Shown one piece after another: positions 57,492-64,000 of a stretch of DNA of 64,000 nt. Below the pieces are notes generated by a model that saw only the letters and a program-made list of their open reading frames with translations, searched no databases and was not told the DNA's origin. The stretch covers positions 32,018,001 through 32,082,000 of the forward strand of contig CM074864.1 of assembly GCA_037501455.1 (NCBI GenBank), read 5' to 3'. Position 1 is the first letter of the stretch. Every line of letters begins with the position of its first letter. The DNA comes from Lantana camara. Taxonomy: Eukaryota; Streptophyta; Magnoliopsida; Lamiales; Verbenaceae. The position numbers were made by a program, and so were the translations under genes.

Positions 57492-60400
57492 TGTAACAGC
57501 CCAAAACAGGGCCTGGATGAAAACAGTAAGTTAAGGGCATTGGTAAAGCGTTTATAGACCGTGATCCAACTTTTTGAATCATCATGCATTGCATTCTTAC
57601 ATGAACTTTGTGCTCGTATATGATCTGACATGTTTTAAGTGGGAATTCTTGACCTTTGATACAGTTTACTATTCATAACCCGAGCCTACCTTGTTCATAT
57701 TGCTACTCGAACCCTAGAAGTTCATCACACATGTTTCCCAATCATTTGAACTTGTTTCCCGAGCTCAGAGAATCTTTCTTGAACCATAAGGATATTTTTG
57801 GAATTTACCGACCAAACTTACTATTCATTTGAAAATGAGCTTTTGATTCTGATACCTTTCCTACTCAAGTTTACAGTCACATCGATCCTTGAGTCGAGAC
57901 GATTCTTTTGAAATCATTCTTGGCTTGGAAATCTATTCTGGAACTTTGTTTTATTGAAAATGTTTTCGAAAACCCTAGTTCACAATTCGTTTTACGAATG
58001 GTTTTCATTCGAAAAATGTTTTCTCTCTGGATTTGCATTACTTGAGCTATTTTAAGATTTTTGAGATGTTTTACTACTCTTGATTCAAACCCTAGCTTGA
58101 AATTTTGAAGCGTACGCTTGTACGTGGGAATTCACTATTCATTCTACGTTTTCAACTTTTTAACGGTAAAATGTTTTATAGTCGATTTTGGACTCAAAAC
58201 GCTTCTCGATTTATTTCTTGAATTTTGGAAACAATCCGGACTTGAAAATCATTCTAGAAAGTCATTTTTCACTCGTGTTGAGTTTCGAGCTAAAAACTTT
58301 TATTCACTAAAACTAATTTATCTTTCAAACGGTAAATCCGATTTCGACGAATGAATATGCGTGTCGAAGCTAATTTTTGCCCGGACGGAATGGTGACACT
58401 ACCAGCCACTTATCCTTGAGTCTTGGCCACGAAATTACAGAAATACCCACCCAACAGTCCCATTTCTACCTTCATAATGCCTAAAGCTTCTAGAAGATGC
58501 AAGTGGATGAACTCTTGTTTTTCTCTCCTACCCTTAAGCCATCTTTCTTTGCAAGGTGAGGGGCTTCTTCACAACTATAAATACCCCTCTCATGCCATTA
58601 GAATCCTTGCTCAAAGTCTTGTGTTGACAAGCACTCCTCTCTCCCTTCTTTCCCCCTTGGCCGTCGGCCTCCCCTCCCATTTGCTAGGTTAGTTGCTTTA
58701 TTTTTATGTTATGTTTAGTTAGTTTATGTTTTTATGCTATGGTATGTTTATATTATGTTTAGGTTGGGTCTTAGGGTCTTCCCTAAGCCATATAGGATTT
58801 TATTTTGTGCATTTATTATATAGTTTTCATGATATGTTTGAATGTATGTTTATATGTTTTAATTGTTTGGTATATGCTTGAATATGTTATGAATTGCTCT
58901 AGTATATGCTATGATCATGTGATATGATTGTTATATTATGAGAATTGATGCATGATTATGGAATTTGAATTATGTTCATGCATGCTAGCTAATGGAATAG
59001 TGATTTACAATTTATTATGTCACAACTTGTTACATGTTGGTATTGAATTAAATTGTTACATGTTACATGCCTAAAGGTATATGATATGATATGATATATG
59101 TTGTGACATGTTGTCACATTGTTATATGACTCTTGAATTATGAATTGAGCTTATGATATGATATGGATTGATAGATTAAAGCCTTGATCATATGTTATAC
59201 ACTTTAATAGTGTCACATGTTATAACCTAAGATAGAATAGTGTTTCATAACTTGATCTTATGCCTTAATTGGATCTCTTAACTATACGTTATACCTTTAA
59301 CCTAGATCACACTTGATTATTATAACATGAACTTTAAACTATAGGTTATAATCAAGATCATAATTTAATTAGGGTGTGCGTGTGTGTGCATGCCGTGTAT
59401 GTGTATGTGTACGTACATGGTGTGTGTGTGTACCGTGTGTGTGGATGTGTGTGTATAGTAAGGGTTTGACCCGACCCTTTGACCCGATATGTGAATAGTA
59501 ACCTGTGTATAGTAATCATGAATAGTAATCTTGAATAGTGCTTTTGAATAGTAAAAATGAAATAAAACTAGTGCTTTCCTAATAGACATTTGCACCTAGG
59601 GTTTCCATATCCAGGGTCTAAAATGTGTTTTCAAAATGTGTTTTCTTTCGTGGACTTTTTTCTTAACCCAAGGTTTACGATAGGATTCATAATTTGACTA
59701 AAGCTTACTCGGTTATAGTAAGATCATAGTCTCACGTTAAGAGTAACCCACTTTGACGTATTCCTTTGTGTGTTACCTTTCTTGAATACCTTAAATGGTA
59801 TTACTCTCGTATGTTACATGTTCTTTACATGTTCCTTGTTCATTGTTTCATGCGTTTCATATGCATCTTGGTTACTAGTGGGTCTTAGTTCTTAAGCTCA
59901 CTCTAGTACACCACCTACAGGAGTTAAAGTTGAGCACTGGGATCCCCAGGGCACCGTATAATCTGTCTACCTACCTTTTGTTACTAATAGGTGAGGTGAA
60001 GTTATAAATGTTTACCAACTGGAACCACGATTATACTATCGTATCATATGTTTTGAAATTCAAAGCTAAACCTCGTTTTGAACTATCCCTTTTATCGGGA
60101 CATTCTTTTGAAAGGATCATTCATACTTTAATAGTATACCATGATCTACAACACATGTTTTCCAAAGTTCTGCATTCTTGTTCAAAGACAGTTACATGTT
60201 CTGCATATGTTTTCAAAGTACAGTTTACAGACAGAATCACATGTATACAGACAGAATAATATGTTTTACAGACAGCATCACATGTTACAGTTACAGCTTC
60301 ACATGTTTATAGGTAGCACACTGGAGTGGTACTCAGGTCACTGCTAATCTTGAAATGCAAGCATACAGTTTACAGTTTGGGCCCGGCGGTTATGTGTGAA

Positions 60401-61546
60401 GGTGATGTTCGGGAGGTGTGCGCCAACGACTTCACCAATACCGGCCGCCACACTTAGACAATTGACACTGACTTTTAACAGGAGGTTTGTTAAGTCAGGA
60501 CAATCTGTCCGGGAACGGACAGCAAATCTGCTCCCATTACATGTTTACCGGTCGCCTAGGGCTAGCTACCCGAAGTGACAACCGGTGGAGGATGGTGCAT
60601 GTTTGTATGTGTTAGTGGGGTATTGTTGACCTTGGTCTGATACTCTACTGTGTGTGGGGTTATTGTTGACCTCGGTCCGATACCCTACGAAATCATGTTT
60701 TTCTGGAGTAAGGATAGAGGAGCCTAGCTTACGGGCAAAATTATGTTTCATAGAGGATGATTCATATCTGGAAAAGTTCACTTTACCCTTATCCCGTTTT
60801 ATGAAAGAACTATGAACCATCAACAGCATATGTGTGCGCGTGTGATAGCATTCATGAAAATGTTTTAAAACGTGCATACTTTTACAGCATTGCATTCAAA
60901 CAGTTTTATCAAGCGAACTTGTTTCAAGTTCTTCTTTAAGGCATTGCATTTAACAGTTCTGAACTTTACTTCAAATTCTTTATCACTCAATACTTTCTTT
61001 TAAGTATTCCCTCACTTGGTCCTTTTGACTAATACCTCGCCCATTTTCTTGCCTCGTGGTTACCGGTCTTGCAGCCGCAGTCTAGAGGTATCTTGAAGCT
61101 CTAGATTGTCATTTTTGTTTCAGTCAGGACTTAGTATTACTTCCTTTTGTGTCCTACATATGTTTCATGGCTGCATCACTATATGTTTCTGAATACTTGA
61201 GTATCTTTGTTATACTCTTTCTGCTACTCTGTTACCGATATTTTGAACTATGCTGTATCGGTATTTATATGTGATTATGTTACATGTTCGGATATGCCGA
61301 GTCTCTCTTACACGATCAATATGTTCTTGCTTGTTACATGCCATCACGCACATGTTTTGAAAAGTTTTAAAATACTCTGATTTTCCGCGGCATAGCCACA
61401 TCGTTGTACCTGTATAGTTCTGAGATACACAGCCGTTCGCTGGAGTATTTCTTGAGTGATGGCTCACACCATTACTTGAGAGGTGCTTCAGTGTGGGGGT
61501 TGAGACGCCACTCTCCTCTTGTTCCAGTACGGGTGGGAGCGTTACA
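57492..61546 (+). repeat. TyC LTR, second copy (4055 bp)
   Basis: Colinear with the first LTR apart from small indels in the simple repeats. TATAAATA lies at 58576-58583. The end GGGAGCGTTACA at 61546 is followed directly by another PBS, so this LTR is shared by two tandem units. Confidence 0.93.
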
Positions 61547-61554
61547 GCCTGAGG

Positions 61555-61566
61555 TGGTATCAGAGC
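61555..61566 (+). other. Primer-binding site of TyC, second internal region
   Basis: TGGTATCAGAGC at the same offset from the LTR end as at 51429. Its presence after the second LTR shows that a second unit begins here. Confidence 0.93.
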
Positions 61567-61733
61567 GTCGGGTTAAGCAAGAAGAGACTTAACCTAGATT
61601 GCTCTCATGTTGCATCATGGATTGTTCACGCATTGCATCCAGGATCATTCTGAAATTGCATCGAGACAGGATATTTGGGGATTGCATGGTTCTGTTATCT
61701 GGATTTCATATCTGTGGTATCTTCTGAATAGCT

Positions 61734-62413
61734 ATGGCAGTTCAGCCACACCAGGATCTTAATCAGCAGATGGATGAGGCTTTCTTTGAGCAGTTTCAGG
61801 CCCCGCGTACTGTGGCAGTTTCTCGCCATGGAGGCACTCGTTTCTACACCTGGCGCAGGTCTAGGAACAGTGGCAGGCCTGGTATTCCTATCCTAACAGA
61901 GTTGTGCACTATCTCGAGTCTGCGAGAGATGGTTACTTTTAGGAGTATCAGATGACCCGTGAGGTCAGGTTGGAGTCTATGCGCCATCAGGATCAGTCAC
62001 TGCAGTACCAGATTGATAGGGACATCGTTCGTGAGCATGCTGCAGAGATGACTCATATTGCTGATCAGAGGGCTGCTCGTATTGCTGAGCTGGAGGTAGA
62101 TCTTATGCAGATGACTATCGACCGTGACACTTCTATGGAGCGTCACCAGCACTACCGTGCCCGCGTGAGAGCTCGCCTGTATGATACCTATCACTTGTCC
62201 GATGAGCAGGCAGTTGAGGAGGTCGAGGGTCAGGATGTCAGTCAGGCCTCTCAGGAGCCCGAGCCTATGCAGGATCAGTCATATAGAGGCGATGGAGGAT
62301 CTGATGATGATGATGATGGCGGAGATGAGCCAGCAGGACATGGACAGGGTGAGGTCATTGCTGTTTCTGATGACACCACCAGGGGTTCTTTGGACCACAG
62401 TTATCAGGGTTGA
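61734..62413 (+). pseudogene. Extra ORF before gag, second TyC copy
   Basis: Same start as the copy at 51608. A different one-base deletion near 61881 shifts the frame, and a TAG lies at 61940-61942. From 61952 the frame is open to the shared stop (MTREVRLESMRHQDQSLQYQ through the acidic GGSDDDDDGGDEP to 62413). Comparing the copies shows each is broken at a different place. Confidence 0.6.
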
Positions 62414-63227
62414 TCGCTGATGGGAGGTTTTCTGTATATAGTACTGATGCATATATATCTATCTATGGATGGCGGACGTATAGCCGAGACAGTTCAGGAC
62501 TGACTTTTGGATGAGGGGATGTATAGCTATGGTAGATGATCCCCGACTTTTGGCACCACAGATGACGGTTCAGATGACTTGGTACATACTAGGTTATTTT
62601 CAGCAGGGTTGGACGGATTGGTAAGACCTGTATGGGAGTCAACTCGATAGTATCGGGTCCTCCCCATTTTGAATTAATACTGTTAACATGTGGCCTATAG
62701 TAAATTTTACCAAACCTTGCACAGTTATAACACTTTCAGCTTTATGTTGGATATCTGTTTACTGCTTTCATGAGTCTTAGAGTTGCTTCAAGATACCATT
62801 AGGACCGTTGATAGGATCATGCCATTTCACTTATTGATAGCATGCTATTATTCTTGAGATGATGAATACGCTTCTGGATATGTTGATCATACTTCTGATC
62901 ATGTTACAGTTCTTGTGGATATGACAATACATGTTTTGTTCCAGTTTACATGTTGATCATGCTTTGGGATATGATATACATGTTTCTGATATGTTAATAT
63001 GTTACACGAGCTTCTGTTCCCGTTTACATGTTGTCTGATAATTGTTTCTAATTACATGATATGTGTGGAGATCTTAAATCTTTGCTGATATGTTGTTATG
63101 GGAATGTGTTGTTCTCATACTTATAGTGACTACGTGGGAATGTGAATACGTGGTTAAGGATTCTATGAATCATTATATGTCATGCATCGAATATATGTAT
63201 CTGAATGCTTGTGAATTCAGTAACAAC

Positions 63228-64000
63228 ATGCCACCGAGAAGAGCACCCCGGAATCATGTACCACCACTGCCACCCTAAAGAGATATCACACCACCCCCTG
63301 AACGGGAGGGAACTCCAGAGTTAAGGGATATGCTATGACAATTCGCAAGAGCTTGTAATCAGAGAGATAATCCTCCTAATGAAAGGTCACTGGAAAAATT
63401 TCTGAGGATGAATCCACCTAAGTTCTATGGAGAACCGAACGACATAAAGGCTGAGAATTGGATTACTAGTCTTGAGAAGATTTTTTAGGCTATGAAGATC
63501 TACCCAGAGGATCGTGAACGAGTTCGGTATGCTACTTTTCTTATGGAAGGAGCTGCATACAATTGGTGGAAACACGTTCCACATATGTGGAATGAGAATA
63601 ACGTTGAAGGAAGTTGGGATGAGTTTATCAGAGAGTTTCAGCAGAAGTACACACCTCATGTGACTCGTGATACACGAGAGGCTGAGTTTATGAGTTTGGT
63701 TCAGGGAACTATGAATGTGATGGAGTATGAGGCTAGGTTTGTGAGGCTGATCAAGTATGCACCTCATATTCTGACTGAAGAGCGTCGCAAGACAAAAAGG
63801 TTTATCGATGGACTGAAGCCCGAACTTCGGTTGGCACTTGCTTCTTTGGACATTGAGACCTACCACCGGGCTGTTGATAGAGCGCTAAGGGTTGAAGCTA
63901 CACACAAGGAGATCAAGATAACTACTGCACATCAAGGACCTTCTAACCCTAAGCCTTCTCAAGGGAATAAGCGACCTTCCGGATCTTTTCCCCAAGGAAC
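63228..64000 (+). pseudogene. TyC gag, second copy, runs off right edge
   Basis: Native start at 63228 (MPPRRAPRNHVPPLPP), with a TAA at 63276, a TGA shortly before QFARACNQRDN, and a TAG after LEKIF (about 63487). Capsid motifs as in the first copy are readable to the end of the window. Confidence 0.9.

Larger units (their letters stand above)
47375..64000 (+). mobile_element. TyC: Tekay/Del-like chromovirus in tandem array LTR-internal-LTR-internal
   Basis: LTR 47375-51420, internal 51421-57491, LTR 57492-61546, then a second internal region with its own PBS, extra ORF and gag that runs off the right edge. A chromodomain at the pol C-terminus and Ty3 domain order place it among chromoviruses. 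TyC is inserted in CopA' RT after CCCGG (47370-47374); the right flank is outside the window. Both internal copies carry independent disabling mutations. Confidence 0.92.

Overview
The window is plant nuclear repeat DNA, most likely from a eudicot: nested Ty3/gypsy and Ty1/copia LTR retrotransposons with long (1.7-4 kb) LTRs and primer-binding sites of the initiator-methionine tRNA type (TGGTATCAGAGC). There is no bacterial or organellar signature. I cannot name the species. The only sequence that does not look like an LTR element is a broken Myb/SANT-like gene at about 21.3-22.0 kb.

Layout. (1) 1-14575, minus strand: a Ty3 element (called TyA here), with pol at the left edge, gag at 10.5-11.6 kb and its 5' LTR at 11814-14575. 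It is split by a second, non-coding element (LardA, plus strand, 2098-10463) arranged internal fragment-LTR-internal-LTR. (2) 14576-15847: the 3' half of an LTR related to LardB, into which TyA was inserted. (3) 15848-21081: two overlapping pieces of a copia LTR (CopH, minus) around a 5'-truncated Ty3 LTR (LtrD, 16942-20526). (4) 21082-22168: the Myb/SANT-like pseudogene. (5) 22169-43374: a second CopH LTR broken into three pieces by CopA (minus copia, 23005-41081, target duplication TGGCA) and by a solo copia LTR (41350-43181, target duplication ATAAC). CopA is itself split by LardB (26953-35359, target duplication TAGGG), a complete non-coding element with two LTRs of 2685 bp each. (6) 43375-47374: a 5'-truncated plus-strand copy of CopA (CopA'). 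(7) 47375-64000: TyC, a Tekay/Del-like chromovirus with a chromodomain, arranged LTR-internal-LTR-internal and running off the right edge.

Functionally, TyA, CopA, CopA' and TyC carry gag-protease-RT-RNase H-integrase remnants, every one disabled by stops, frameshifts or nested insertions. LardA and LardB carry only cis signals (LTR promoter, PBS, PPT) and would need proteins supplied by autonomous relatives.

The most interesting signal is RNA-like or DNA-like secondary structure that keeps its pairing while its sequence changes. LardA and LardB carry arrays of short hairpins of the type GAGAGA-loop-TCTCTC, with compensated stem changes, just upstream of the PPT. Three unrelated Ty3 families carry a hairpin with loop AGGA and family-specific stems directly before the PPT. 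Three LTR families carry arrays of short palindromes, each with its own sequence. A conserved hairpin/TTGCAG/TAGGCGGG...CCCGCCTA block sits near the LTR 3' end. TyC also has an extra coiled-coil/acidic reading frame before gag.
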